Shown here: positions 1-6,978 of the stretch, in pieces
Layout of the letters: each line of letters starts with the position of its first letter
Numbering within the stretch: position 1 is the stretch's first letter
DNA from: Rhizobium sp. Q54
GTDB taxonomy: Bacteria > Pseudomonadota > Alphaproteobacteria > Rhizobiales > Beijerinckiaceae
Length of the DNA: 13,642 nucleotides
Assembly (NCBI GenBank): GCA_945903655.1
Contig: CAMDOY010000062.1
Location: forward strand, 1 to 13,642
Direction of reading: 5' to 3'
Made by a program: the position numbers and the translations under genes
Notes under the pieces: model-generated
The model's input: only the letters and a program-made list of their open reading frames with translations
Databases searched by the model: none
Told to the model about the DNA's origin: nothing

Positions 1-2
1 TC

Positions 3-1040
3 GACAAGAAGCTTGAGGTTGTCCCTGAAGACGCTGCGCTCGTTCGCAAGATTTTCGCTGACTACCTACGACTGGGATCAATTAGCGAACTGGCGTCCTC
101 TCTTGAACAGGAGGGGATCAAGCCGCGTCCGAGGCTCCTTTCAAACGGTAGGACAATCGCAGCAGACCGCTTCATGGTGGGGCCGCTGGCGCATCTGCTG
201 AAGAACCGGTTCTACATCGGCGAAGTCGTCTTTCAGGGGGAAACTCATCAAGGCGAGCACCAACCCATCCTGGATCGCGATCTGTTCGATGCAGTTCAAG
301 CGCAACTTGCCGAGGTCGCGGTCAAGCGCAGGCTCGCCAGATCGCCATCTCCCGCCATGCTGACTGGCCTGATCTTCGATGATCGCGGCAATCCTATGAC
401 CCCAAGCCACGCGAACAAGAAGGGGGTCCGCTATCGCTACTATGTCTCACATGCGCTGCTGCAAGGGCGCAAGGCTGCCTCAGGATCAGTGAAGCGTGTA
501 TCTGCTCCCGATGTCGAGGCTATAGTAATCGCAGCAGTTCGGGAAAGGGTACCTCTCGAAGACAGCCTAAACGAGAGCGAACTCATCAAGCAGCATCTCA
601 AAGGCGTTACCGTTCATCGAGCCAATCTCGATCTCAAGCTCTTCATCTCCGGGGACCAAGGCGAGCCTGAACTATCCTTATCGCTGCCTTTCGCACCAAA
701 GGTTCCTTGCAAGAAGGGCTTAACTCGTCCTGAGCCTAGCCACGATACAGGAACCATCGACGCTACAACGCGCGAAACACTTCTCAAAGCCATCGCCAGA
801 TCGCGGCGGTGGATGGATCAGATCCTCACCGGCAAGATCACTTCCTTCGAAGCGATCGCAGAGACCGAGAACCTCGCGGTTCGCCACGTCAGATACCTGG
901 CGCCGCTCGCCTATCTCTCGCCACGGATCGTGACCGCGATTATCGATGGCGCCGCGCCCGCAAGCTTGACAGTTTCGAACCTCGCCCGCGCCCTGCCTCA
1001 TAGCTGGGCAGCCCAGGAAAAGGCCTTCCTCCAAGAGTGA
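3..1040 (+). CDS. Large serine recombinase, C-terminal part (5' end outside window)
   Basis: An open frame runs from the window edge to TGA at 1038-1040 (345 residues visible). An internal ATG at 174 is not the true start: the frame upstream of it encodes typical recombinase-domain sequence (DKKLEVVPEDAALVRKIF). The visible part matches large serine recombinases. It has a Recombinase domain (roughly residues 1-80 of the fragment), then a ribbon region with MTPSHANKKG and RYRYYVSHALLQ, where the paired cysteines of the usual zinc ribbon are absent. Near residues 280-316 comes a helix-turn-helix-like segment ending LAYLSPRIVTAI, common in alphaproteobacterial members. The catalytic serine domain would lie upstream, outside the window. 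The family carries out site-specific integration and excision of phages, islands and transposons. Codon choice looks less GC-rich than downstream genes, which fits acquired DNA. The family call is firm; the element it belongs to cannot be seen. Confidence 0.88.
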   Translation, partial: DKKLEVVPEDAALVRKIFADYLRLGSISELASSLEQEGIKPRPRLLSNGRTIAADRFMVGPLAHLLKNRFYIGEVVFQGETHQGEHQPILDRDLFDAVQAQLAEVAVKRRLARSPSPAMLTGLIFDDRGNPMTPSHANKKGVRYRYYVSHALLQGRKAASGSVKRVSAPDVEAIVIAAVRERVPLEDSLNESELIKQHLKGVTVHRANLDLKLFISGDQGEPELSLSLPFAPKVPCKKGLTRPEPSHDTGTIDATTRETLLKAIARSRRWMDQILTGKITSFEAIAETENLAVRHVRYLAPLAYLSPRIVTAIIDGAAPASLTVSNLARALPHSWAAQEKAFLQE

Positions 1041-1324
1041 TGGAAAGCATCGCTTCTGGAGCTGCGGCTTACCCTGAAATCGAAGGGCCGCACTTTCCAA
1101 GCGTTGACGCAGCCTGAGAAAACCAGACCCAAAACTGCATCAGAGCCCCGAAGACGAATCGACGAGAACCCTTACATTCCCATGGGGATGGAAACGATGC
1201 TCATTCGGCCAAGGGATCCATAAATTCCGGAGATTCAAAAATCGCGAACGGAGACCGGGGCCTGAATTAGCCTGCCACAGCCCCCAATTTCGGTCTCTGC
1301 GTGTCTCCCAGACGACAAACTGCG
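1041..1324. other. Non-coding stretch after the recombinase; no gene supported
   Basis: I see no protein or RNA gene here. Short open frames on both strands have no family resemblance and no convincing ribosome binding sites. Two inverted repeats are visible: TGCGGC (1063-1068) with GCCGCA (1087-1092), which could be a weak terminator for the recombinase, and GAGACCG (1251-1257) with CGGTCTC (1291-1297), which are 33 bases apart. Base composition stays moderate, like the recombinase, so the boundary of a mobile element could lie in this stretch or at the tRNA-Gln 3' end. Confidence 0.4.
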
Positions 1325-1350
1325 TGAAAATACCCCGCAAACGCGGGCTT
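1325..1350 (-). terminator. Rho-independent terminator downstream of tRNA-Gln
   Basis: The hairpin CCCGC (1334-1338), loop of four, GCGGG (1343-1347) lies about 45 bases past the tRNA-Gln 3' end. Read on the minus strand it is followed by a T-rich stretch (TATTTT). The plus strand also has CTTTT after the stem, so it may work in both directions. Confidence 0.6.
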
Positions 1351-1391
1351 TTCTGCGGAGACCCGTGGTTGGGCAAAATCACGAGAATGCG

Positions 1392-1466
1392 TGGCTGGGG
1401 CGGGAGGATTCGAACCTCCGCATGGTGGAATCAAAATCCACTGCCTTACCGCTTGGCGACGCCCCA
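1392..1466 (-). tRNA. tRNA-Gln (anticodon UUG), CCA encoded
   Basis: The reverse complement folds as a complete 75-nt tRNA. The 7-bp acceptor stem TGGGGCG/CGCCCCA pairs fully, a short D arm carries GGTAA, and the anticodon stem GTGGA/TCCAC closes the loop TTTTGAT. The T arm is GGAGG-TTCGAAT-CCTCC. Discriminator G is followed by a genomically encoded CCA. The anticodon TTG (plus-strand 1432-1434) reads CAA and, by wobble, CAG. The gene has a promoter upstream at 1506-1534 and a hairpin terminator downstream. Confidence 0.97.
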
Positions 1467-1505
1467 ACGCCCGGCTTTCGCTGGACAGCCCTTGCAGGCG
1501 GGCGG

Positions 1506-1534
1506 ACCATAAAGCGGGGCTGGTCCAGCCGCAA
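1506..1534 (-). promoter_or_regulatory. Sigma70-like promoter of tRNA-Gln
   Basis: On the minus strand TTGCGG (plus positions 1529-1534) is separated by 17 bases from TATGGT (1506-1511). The predicted transcription start near 1499 gives a leader of about 33 bases before the tRNA 5' end at 1466. The spacing and position fit; the hexamers match the consensus only in part. Confidence 0.5.
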
Positions 1535-1567
1535 CTGCCTGAACGCGTTTTCCCGTGTCAGACGAAA

Positions 1568-1620
1568 AGATCTGTCGGTTCAGATCTCGGCATACGGGGA
1601 GATGATGGCTTTTCAGCCAT
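1568..1620. repeat. Two short perfect hairpins between the divergent tRNA genes
   Basis: AGATCTG (1568-1574) pairs with CAGATCT (1581-1587) across six bases, and ATGGCT (1605-1610) pairs with AGCCAT (1615-1620) across four. On the minus strand the first stem is followed by TTTT, as in an intrinsic terminator, but no minus-strand gene lies upstream that would need one. They could be terminators, a small-RNA fragment or chance. Confidence 0.3.
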
Positions 1621-1666
1621 AGCGGCGCTTCGGGCACGAAATCGGAGCACGGGCCCAAGCTTGCCC

Positions 1667-1695
1667 TTGCTCCACCCGGCGGGCGCGTCTATAAG
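1667..1695 (+). promoter_or_regulatory. Sigma70-like promoter of tRNA-Pro
   Basis: TTGCTC (1667-1672) and TATAAG (1690-1695) are separated by exactly 17 bases. The inferred start near 1702 leaves a short leader of about 26 bases before the mature 5' end at 1728, as is usual for tRNA genes. Confidence 0.6.
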
Positions 1696-1727
1696 ACCGG
1701 CTCTGTGTGCTGAACCGCCGCAGATGT

Positions 1728-1804
1728 CGGAGTGTAGCGCAGTCTGGTAGCGCACCTCGTTCGGGACGAGGGGGTCGTAGGTTCGAATCCTATCACTCCG
1801 ACCA
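1728..1804 (+). tRNA. tRNA-Pro (anticodon CGG), CCA encoded
   Basis: A complete 77-nt tRNA. Acceptor stem CGGAGTG/CACTCCG pairs fully, the D arm contains CTGGTAG, and the anticodon stem CCTCG/CGAGG closes the loop TTCGGGA. The T arm carries GTTCGAATC, and discriminator A is followed by encoded CCA. The anticodon CGG at 1762-1764 reads CCG, a codon expected to be frequent in a GC-rich genome. It has a promoter upstream and a strong hairpin immediately downstream. Confidence 0.97.
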
Positions 1805-1816
1805 TTCAAATCCAGA

Positions 1817-1842
1817 AAATGCCTTGGGAAAACCCGGCATTT
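1817..1842. terminator. Bidirectional terminator between tRNA-Pro and the membrane glycosyltransferase
   Basis: AAATGCC (1817-1823) pairs with GGCATTT (1836-1842), with an inner GGG-AAAA-CCC stem. T-rich sequence follows the stem on both strands. It sits 12 bases after tRNA-Pro (plus) and 24 bases after the stop codon of the convergent minus-strand gene, so it can serve both. Confidence 0.75.
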
Positions 1843-1866
1843 GCGCCTGGCGGACGCCTCACCCCT

Positions 1867-3627
1867 CTATTTCATGGCGGGCGCGCAGGACAAGCTCGCC
1901 AACTTCTCCCGCAAGAGCCGCGACCTCTCAACCATGGGGTCCGGCGTCGCAAACAAGCCGAAACGATCAATATGCTCGCGCCCAAAGAGGGCCATGCGAT
2001 AGCGGCCGCACAGCGCCTCCAGCTGCCCCGGTTTCAGAAACCACGCGTAGAGCGTGATCGGGCGGTTGCGCAGGAAGGGATCGTTGCGCACGAAATCATT
2101 GCCGTGCTGGACGCCATCGTCGTCAATCAGGACAATATCCACATCCGCTGAAGCGATGGCCCGGTCCGCGGCTATGCTTGGCGCTATCAAGGTCCGGGCC
2201 TGGATGGCGTGCAGGGGAAGGGCGATCAGAACCGAGAAAAGACCAGCCCAGACGAAGGCCCGCATGGGCGAGCTGGTCTTGGCCGAAACCCCGTCCGGTG
2301 TCGCCCGGACCCAGCCATAGGCGGCCAGCAGGCAAAAGCTTCCCAGGAGGCCATGGAGATATCGAAAGCCCCAGCCATGCCCCTGGAACGGGGACAGAAT
2401 GAACATGGCGAGCAGGGTCAGGGCGATTCCCGCCGCGAGCTGGCTCGCAAGGCCCTCATCCTCCCGAATGGCGCGCCAGGCCAGAGCGCAGAGCGGGAGA
2501 AGCAGCAGGTTTTGCCAGGCGATCAAGCGAAGCAAATTGAAGAAAAGCGGCATGGTGGCCATCGGCTCGAACCGCCCCAGATACTCTAAAATTTGGGAAC
2601 CCAGATAGCTGGCGCCCACATTCACCGCCCCGTCTCCAACGGGGGGCGCGACGCCCTCCCAGAACAGGACCAGACGCAGGTAGGAGCCCCAGAACAGAAC
2701 GATCCCCCCATAGGCGATGCCGTAAAGAAGGCAAAGGCGGCGATCTCCCGGGCGCCAGAGCCTCGCAAGGAAAGGCGCGGCGAAGAGGGGGTGGAAAACG
2801 AATTGGTGCAGCCCGCAGGCCAGAAAGCCCATGGCCAAAGCGCCGCCATGCCCCCAGCGGCCGCCCCTCAGAAAGAATCGAAGCCACAAGAGGTTCAAGA
2901 AGAGATGGCCGGTCATGGCGTAGCTCGTCATCGAAATGAAGAGCAACTGGGACGATGTCGCCAGCAAGATGACGGCGACGAGAGCTGCGTCGGGTCGCGA
3001 TGGCCAGAGGTTGCGGGCCAGACCATGGAGCAGCAGGAGGGAGCCAGCGGCCAGAAGCGGATTCATGATCAAAGGGCTGACCAAGAGGCCGGCCAGGGCG
3101 CGCAGCATGGCGTTGAGTGGCAAGTAAAAGGAAACCACCTGCGCGCCCCCCGTCAGGGGCGCCATATATTGGGGCTGAAGCGCATCGGCGAAAGGTCGCC
3201 ATTCCCGGGGAAGGGACGCGAACAGGTGTCCCGACGCGAAGATTTGCGCATCGAAGGCCGCCAGAAACTCATCTCGGGAAAGGTGAAAGCCCTCAAAAAG
3301 ATATCTGCCCCCAAAGACGCCGCAGACGAAGACGGCGGCGGCCAGGAGGACCACAAGCCGCCACTGGGCGCCAGGCGCAAGCGAGCCTGGCAGTCCTATC
3401 CTTGGCGCAAACGGGAGAATGAAAAGAACCAGCGCGCCCAGAACCAGCATCGGCGCATCTTGCCGCCAAAAGAAATGCCAGGTGATCCAGATGCTGTCGG
3501 GATCCTCGGGCGGCCAGATGAAGAGCTTGCCGACGACGGCTGCGAGGAGGCCAAGCGCCAGCGCCAGCATCGCCCGGCGCAGATGGCGCGCCCCATGGTC
3601 AAGACCCAAGGGGGGGAGATCACTCAT
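1867..3627 (-). CDS. Polytopic membrane protein, GT-C-type glycosyltransferase-like
   Basis: 586 residues. The frame is open much further upstream, but the ATG at 3627 is chosen because GGGAGG lies five bases before it (3633-3638) and hydrophobic, family-like sequence begins there. The product is a multi-spanning inner-membrane protein with hydrophobic segments from about residue 18 through the 520s, and a soluble C-terminal domain of about 100 residues. After the first membrane segments comes SRDEFLAAFDAQIFASG (residues 117-133). An acidic pair (D119, E120) in this first large periplasmic loop is the catalytic hallmark of GT-C enzymes such as ArnT and PMT relatives, which move a sugar from a polyprenyl-phosphate donor. 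Donor and acceptor are unknown. It is convergent with tRNA-Pro and divergent from the MarR gene, so probably monocistronic. The membrane nature is certain; the glycosyltransferase call is by family resemblance. Confidence 0.75.
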   Translation of the reverse strand: MSDLPPLGLDHGARHLRRAMLALALGLLAAVVGKLFIWPPEDPDSIWITWHFFWRQDAPMLVLGALVLFILPFAPRIGLPGSLAPGAQWRLVVLLAAAVFVCGVFGGRYLFEGFHLSRDEFLAAFDAQIFASGHLFASLPREWRPFADALQPQYMAPLTGGAQVVSFYLPLNAMLRALAGLLVSPLIMNPLLAAGSLLLLHGLARNLWPSRPDAALVAVILLATSSQLLFISMTSYAMTGHLFLNLLWLRFFLRGGRWGHGGALAMGFLACGLHQFVFHPLFAAPFLARLWRPGDRRLCLLYGIAYGGIVLFWGSYLRLVLFWEGVAPPVGDGAVNVGASYLGSQILEYLGRFEPMATMPLFFNLLRLIAWQNLLLLPLCALAWRAIREDEGLASQLAAGIALTLLAMFILSPFQGHGWGFRYLHGLLGSFCLLAAYGWVRATPDGVSAKTSSPMRAFVWAGLFSVLIALPLHAIQARTLIAPSIAADRAIASADVDIVLIDDDGVQHGNDFVRNDPFLRNRPITLYAWFLKPGQLEALCGRYRMALFGREHIDRFGLFATPDPMVERSRLLREKLASLSCAPAMK

Positions 3628-3632
3628 GGACG

Positions 3633-3638
3633 CCTCCC
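3633..3638 (-). promoter_or_regulatory. Ribosome binding site fixing the glycosyltransferase start
   Basis: GGGAGG on the minus strand lies five bases before ATG 3627. It decides the start against the open frame that continues upstream to 4152, whose extension is antisense to the MarR gene. Confidence 0.8.
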
Positions 3639-3735
3639 TGAACCAGATAGAGGCCGAAAGACCGGGCGCGCCCGTCGCACTTGACGCGATGTAAAAGCGC
3701 AGACGACCGGCGCGGGCGATCAACGGCGACGCCCA

Positions 3736-3800
3736 AAATGAAAAATGTCTGAAACATCTAAAACTCAATAAAGTGAATGCGTTTCGATACATAACCCAAA
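3736..3800. promoter_or_regulatory. AT-rich divergent promoter region, glycosyltransferase/MarR
   Basis: This stretch is clearly AT-richer than its surroundings and lies between two divergent start codons (3627 minus, 3863 plus), so it probably holds both promoters. It contains an imperfect dyad, ATGT (3745-3748) and ACAT (3754-3757), where a MarR-type dimer could bind for autoregulation. On the minus strand TTGAGT is a possible -35 box. I could not assign clean hexamer pairs for either direction. Confidence 0.4.
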
Positions 3801-3862
3801 AGCGAAGCTCATGCCAACGTTTTCTGGTCGCGCTCCCTGCGCAGGGCCGATATAAGGGGCCC

Positions 3863-4498
3863 ATGAGCGACCCCTCGAAACCTTCCCCCAAAGAACCGCT
3901 GCGCCCCGGCGTCACCCAGGCCATTCTGGACTGGCATGAGGCGGTGCCGGATGACCGACTGGCCCATCTGGTGCGCGACGCGCGCCGGGGGCTTGGGCGC
4001 TGCCTGCAGATGCGGCTCGCCGAACATGGGGTGGCATCGGGGCACTGGACCTTCCTGCGGATCCTGTGGGTGCGCGAGGGCCTCACCCAGCGCGAACTCA
4101 GCGAACTCGCGGGGGTGATGGAGCCCACCGCTTTCGCCGCTCTGCACGCCATGGAGAAACTGGGTTACATCACCCGCCAGCGGCGGCCGGACAATCGCAA
4201 GAACATCTATGTGTTCCTGACCGACGAGGGTCGCGCCCTGCGCGACAAACTGGTGCCGCTCGCCGAAGACATCAATGGTCGCGCCGTCAATGGCCTGACC
4301 CCTGACGAGATCGCCATCATGCGTCGGGGCCTGCATCTGATGATCCAGAACCTCGCCACCTATGAGGAAGATTCCGTCAACGAGCGCAGGCGCGTTCCCT
4401 CGACCCGGGAGCTCTCGCGCATGGCCCGGGGCGAACCCGCAAGACCCCCGGCCCGCCCGCCAACATCCACGCGCCCTGTGCGCCTCATCCGCCCCTGA
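3863..4498 (+). CDS. MarR-family transcriptional regulator
   Basis: 211 residues. The ATG at 3863 is chosen over an upstream in-frame ATG at 3773 because AAGGGG lies just before it (3854-3859) and the upstream extension does not look like protein. A winged helix occupies about residues 60-125: helices around RELSELAGVMEPTAFAALHAMEKLGYI, then the wing RRPDNRKNIYVFLTDEG, whose D-x-R element is typical of MarR proteins. MarR dimers usually bind palindromes and are released by small, often aromatic, ligands. The last 40 residues are a Pro/Arg-rich, probably disordered tail not typical of the family. The copper-chaperone gene starts 23 bases after its stop, so the two are likely co-transcribed. 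It is the only regulator in the window and may control the flanking catabolic genes; that is an inference. Confidence 0.9.
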   Translation: MSDPSKPSPKEPLRPGVTQAILDWHEAVPDDRLAHLVRDARRGLGRCLQMRLAEHGVASGHWTFLRILWVREGLTQRELSELAGVMEPTAFAALHAMEKLGYITRQRRPDNRKNIYVFLTDEGRALRDKLVPLAEDINGRAVNGLTPDEIAIMRRGLHLMIQNLATYEEDSVNERRRVPSTRELSRMARGEPARPPARPPTSTRPVRLIRP

Positions 4499-4521
4499 TC
4501 CTTCTCCCGCCACAGGTTCCC

Positions 4522-5031
4522 ATGCGATCCACCAGCCTTCTGACCGCCGCGGCCCTCTTCCTGCTGGCTCAGGCCCCCACCGCCTTCGCCCAGCAAGCCG
4601 CGCCCGGCCCCATCGAGGTCACCCAGGCCTGGTCACGCGCCACGCCCGGCGGCGCCCCCGTGGGCGCAGGCTATCTCGCCCTGACCAATCGCGGCGCGGA
4701 GGCGGACCGGCTGATCGGCGGCTCCACCGAGATCGCTGGGCGTATCGAGGTCCATGAGATGAGCATGGACAATGGCGTCATGAAGATGCGCGAACTGGCG
4801 GGCGGGCTTGAGGTGAAGCCGGGCCAGACCGTCGCCCTTAAGCCCGGCGGCCATCATCTGATGCTGATGGGCCTCAAGCGCGGCCTCAAGGAGGGTGAGC
4901 GCTTCAAGGTGCAACTCGAATTCGCCAAGTCCGGGAAGACCGAGGTCGAATTCGTGGTGCAGGGCATGGGCGCTTCGGCGGCGCCGGGCGCAGCCCCCTC
5001 CCCCGCCGGGCGCAACCACCACCACCACTGA
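4522..5031 (+). CDS. Periplasmic PCu(A)C-family copper chaperone
   Basis: 169 residues. Residues 1-23 form a signal peptide ending AFA before QQ, so the product is periplasmic. The mature domain is the PCu(A)C/DUF461 cupredoxin-like fold: RATPGGAPVGAGYLALTN (39-56), then HEM at 78-80, methionines at 85, 87 and 89, and the HHLMLMG element at 111-117. These His and Met residues are the copper(I) ligands of the family, close to the published H(M)x10Mx21HxM pattern with one residue difference in spacing. Family members deliver copper to cytochrome c oxidase CuA or CuB sites. The protein ends in four consecutive histidines, an extra possible metal-binding tail. It follows the MarR gene by 23 bases and has only a weak ribosome binding site, suggesting coupling to it. 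Confidence 0.9.
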   Translation: MRSTSLLTAAALFLLAQAPTAFAQQAAPGPIEVTQAWSRATPGGAPVGAGYLALTNRGAEADRLIGGSTEIAGRIEVHEMSMDNGVMKMRELAGGLEVKPGQTVALKPGGHHLMLMGLKRGLKEGERFKVQLEFAKSGKTEVEFVVQGMGASAAPGAAPSPAGRNHHHH

Positions 5032-5044
5032 GCCGCCCATCACA

Positions 5045-5063
5045 ACCATCAACCGATGATGGT
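5045..5063. promoter_or_regulatory. Perfect 19-bp dyad upstream of the ThDP-enzyme promoter
   Basis: ACCATCA (5045-5051) and TGATGGT (5057-5063) form a perfect 7-bp inverted repeat with a five-base centre. It lies 14 bases after the copper-chaperone stop and six bases before the -35 box at 5070. The lack of a T run argues against an intrinsic terminator; size and position suit an operator for a dimeric regulator, for example the nearby MarR protein. Confidence 0.45.
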
Positions 5064-5069
5064 CGCAGG

Positions 5070-5098
5070 TTGAGACCCGGCCCTGCGCCCGTTATCAT
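5070..5098 (+). promoter_or_regulatory. Sigma70-like promoter of the ThDP-enzyme gene
   Basis: TTGAGA (5070-5075) and TATCAT (5093-5098) are 17 bases apart. Each hexamer matches the consensus at five of six positions. The predicted start near 5105 leaves a leader of about 47 bases that includes AGGAGG at 5141-5146, five bases before the ATG. Confidence 0.6.
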
Positions 5099-5151
5099 GC
5101 AGAAGACCGCAGGAAGCGCCATGGACGCCTCCGCATCGTCAGGAGGAAACC

Positions 5152-6909
5152 ATGACCAAGCGCACCGAGGACAAATATCGCGGCTGGCAATCCGACATCA
5201 TCGTCGATCTCATCCAGCGCTATGACTTCGAATACATCGCCCTGAACCCCGGCGCGAGCTTCCGCGGCCTGCACGATTCCCTCATCAATTACGGCAAGAA
5301 CGATCCGCAGATGATGCTATGCAACCATGAGGAGATCGCGGTGCAGATCGCCCATGGCTATGCGAAGGCCTCCGGTAAGCCCATGGCTGTCATCCTGCAC
5401 AATCTCGTGGGCATGCTGCACGCCACCATGGCGATCTACTACGCCTATATCGACCGCGTGCCGATCTTCATCATGGGCGCCACCGGCCCCATGGACGAGG
5501 GCAAGCGCCGCCCGCATATCGACTGGACCCACACCGCCCTCGTGCAGGGCAACGCGATCCGCGATTATGTGAAATGGGACTACCAGCCCACCTCCATCGA
5601 CGGCGTGCCCGAATCCTTCGCCCGCGCCTATTCCATCATGACCACCCAGCCCCAGGGCCCGGTCTACATGTGCTACGACGCCGCCCTGCAGGAGGCGCCG
5701 ATCACCAAGGAGGTCAAGCTGCCCCCGGCCAACGCCGTGGCCACCCCCTCCCCCATGATGCCGGACCCCGCCGCCATCGCCCAGATCGCCGACCGGCTCT
5801 GCGCGGCGGACTATCCGCTCTTGCTGCCCGAATATATGGGCCGTCGCGCGGGCGGCTTCGAGAATCTCGTGACGCTGGCCGAAACCATTGGCGCTGGCGT
5901 GTGGGACATCGCCAACGCCCTCAACTTCCCCAACAAGCACCCGCTCTGCGTGAGCCTCGACAAGGGCGCGTTGAAGAATGTGGATTGCGTGCTGGGCCTT
6001 GATCTCAAGGATTTCGAGAAGGCCACCTACGAACTCGACAGCACCAAGCGCGAGATCACGCCCATCGTCAACGACAACGCCGATTGGCTGGAGATGGGCT
6101 TCGCCGAGGTCAATATCAGCAAATGGGCCATGGACTATTGCCGCATGCAGCCCTGCTCCGTGCGCGCGCTGGGCGACACATCGCTGGGCGTTCCCGTGCT
6201 GATCGACATGCTGAAGGAGCACATCGGCGCCAACCCCGCCCTGCAGGCGAAGATCGCGCAGCGCAAGGCGCGCATCGGCCAGCGTCACGACGAGACCTGG
6301 GCCAAGTGGCAGGAGGACGCCCACAAGGATTGGGACGCCGCCCCCATGACCACCGGGCGCCTCGCCATGGAAGTCTGGGACGTCATCAAGGACGAGGATT
6401 GGGTGCTCACCGCCAATACACTCAAGCATGGGGTGCGCAAGCTCTGGGACTTCGACAAGGCCTATCGCCACCCCGGCATCGAGCTAGGCACCTCGACCCA
6501 GATCGGCATGTCCATGGGCGTCGCGCTGGCCCACAAGAAGGCCGGGCGTCTGGTGGTTGATCTGCAGCCCGATGGCGACCTCATGTTCGACGCGGGCGCC
6601 CTGTGGGTCGCGGCGAAATACGAGATCCCCATGCTCATCGTCATGTACAACAACCGCGCCTATTACAACGATTGGGAGCACCAGATCCGCATGGCCCGCC
6701 AACGCGGAACCGATGTCAACAAGGCCCATATCGGCATGGATCTCTTCGGCCCCGAGCCCGACTTCGGGGCGCTGGCCCGCTCCATGGGCGTCTATGGCGA
6801 AGGCCCCTTCGAAGATCCCAAGGATGTGCGCGCCGCCCTGCTGCGCGCCATCGAGGTGGTGAAATCCGGCAAGCCCGCGCTCATCGACACCGTGACGCGC
6901 CACCGCTGA
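5152..6909 (+). CDS. Thiamine diphosphate-dependent enzyme (acetolactate synthase/2-oxo-acid decarboxylase superfamily)
   Basis: 585 residues, a full-length three-domain ThDP enzyme. The start is fixed by AGGAGG (5141-5146). The N-terminal pyrimidine-binding domain (about 12-180) has CNHEEIAVQIAHGYA, where E60 aligns with the glutamate that activates the cofactor. A central domain follows (about 205-345). The C-terminal domain (about 405-580) has the diphosphate/Mg motif PDGD (473-476) and, 24 residues on, NN at 500-501. The first glycine of the usual GDG triplet is replaced by proline. The family acts on 2-oxo acids (decarboxylation, carboligation) or related acyl compounds; the exact reaction is not readable from sequence. 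No FAD-linked small subunit is adjacent, which argues against housekeeping acetolactate synthase. It has its own promoter and ends at a bidirectional terminator. Confidence 0.85.
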   Translation: MTKRTEDKYRGWQSDIIVDLIQRYDFEYIALNPGASFRGLHDSLINYGKNDPQMMLCNHEEIAVQIAHGYAKASGKPMAVILHNLVGMLHATMAIYYAYIDRVPIFIMGATGPMDEGKRRPHIDWTHTALVQGNAIRDYVKWDYQPTSIDGVPESFARAYSIMTTQPQGPVYMCYDAALQEAPITKEVKLPPANAVATPSPMMPDPAAIAQIADRLCAADYPLLLPEYMGRRAGGFENLVTLAETIGAGVWDIANALNFPNKHPLCVSLDKGALKNVDCVLGLDLKDFEKATYELDSTKREITPIVNDNADWLEMGFAEVNISKWAMDYCRMQPCSVRALGDTSLGVPVLIDMLKEHIGANPALQAKIAQRKARIGQRHDETWAKWQEDAHKDWDAAPMTTGRLAMEVWDVIKDEDWVLTANTLKHGVRKLWDFDKAYRHPGIELGTSTQIGMSMGVALAHKKAGRLVVDLQPDGDLMFDAGALWVAAKYEIPMLIVMYNNRAYYNDWEHQIRMARQRGTDVNKAHIGMDLFGPEPDFGALARSMGVYGEGPFEDPKDVRAALLRAIEVVKSGKPALIDTVTRHR

Positions 6910-6926
6910 TCGCAAGCCCATAAAAA

Positions 6927-6958
6927 AGGAGCGCTCCGCGAGGGGCGCTCCTGATTTT
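6927..6958. terminator. Bidirectional terminator between the ThDP enzyme and the SDR operon
   Basis: AGGAGCGC (6927-6934) pairs with GCGCTCCT (6945-6952), an 8-bp stem with a ten-base loop. It is followed by a T run on the plus strand (about 6954-6958) and preceded by an A run that reads as T on the minus strand. It lies between two convergent genes and can end both transcripts. Confidence 0.88.
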
Positions 6959-6978
6959 TGGCTCGGTGAATGATCAGC

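Noticed and set aside
1251..1297. GAGACCG/CGGTCTC inverted repeat as a recombinase attachment or RNA element
   Set aside because: Seven-base arms 33 bases apart are too weak to claim more than a note; no second copy seen.
1140..1382. Minus-strand 80-residue open frame
   Set aside because: No recognisable family, and it runs across the tRNA-Gln terminator hairpin.
1365..1622. Plus-strand 85-residue open frame with GREDSNLRMVESK
   Set aside because: It is the antisense of tRNA-Gln, the same kind of artefact, with no ribosome binding site.
1558..1809. Minus-strand 83-residue open frame beginning MNGRSDRIRTYDP
   Set aside because: It is the antisense of tRNA-Pro; RIRTYDP-type peptides are a well-known artefact of translating tRNA T arms.
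2593..3684. Plus-strand 363-residue open frame
   Set aside because: Antisense to the glycosyltransferase; Gln/Arg/Lys-rich composition typical of a GC-rich shadow frame.
3773..3862. Earlier in-frame ATG for the MarR protein
   Set aside because: The 30 extra residues fall in the promoter region and AAGGGG precedes ATG 3863.
3628..4152. 175-residue N-terminal extension of the membrane glycosyltransferase
   Set aside because: It is antisense to the MarR gene, crosses the AT-rich promoter region and lacks membrane-protein character; ATG 3627 has a strong ribosome binding site.
5317..6471. Minus-strand 384-residue open frame
   Set aside because: Antisense to the ThDP enzyme; Gly/His/Val-rich shadow with no domain.
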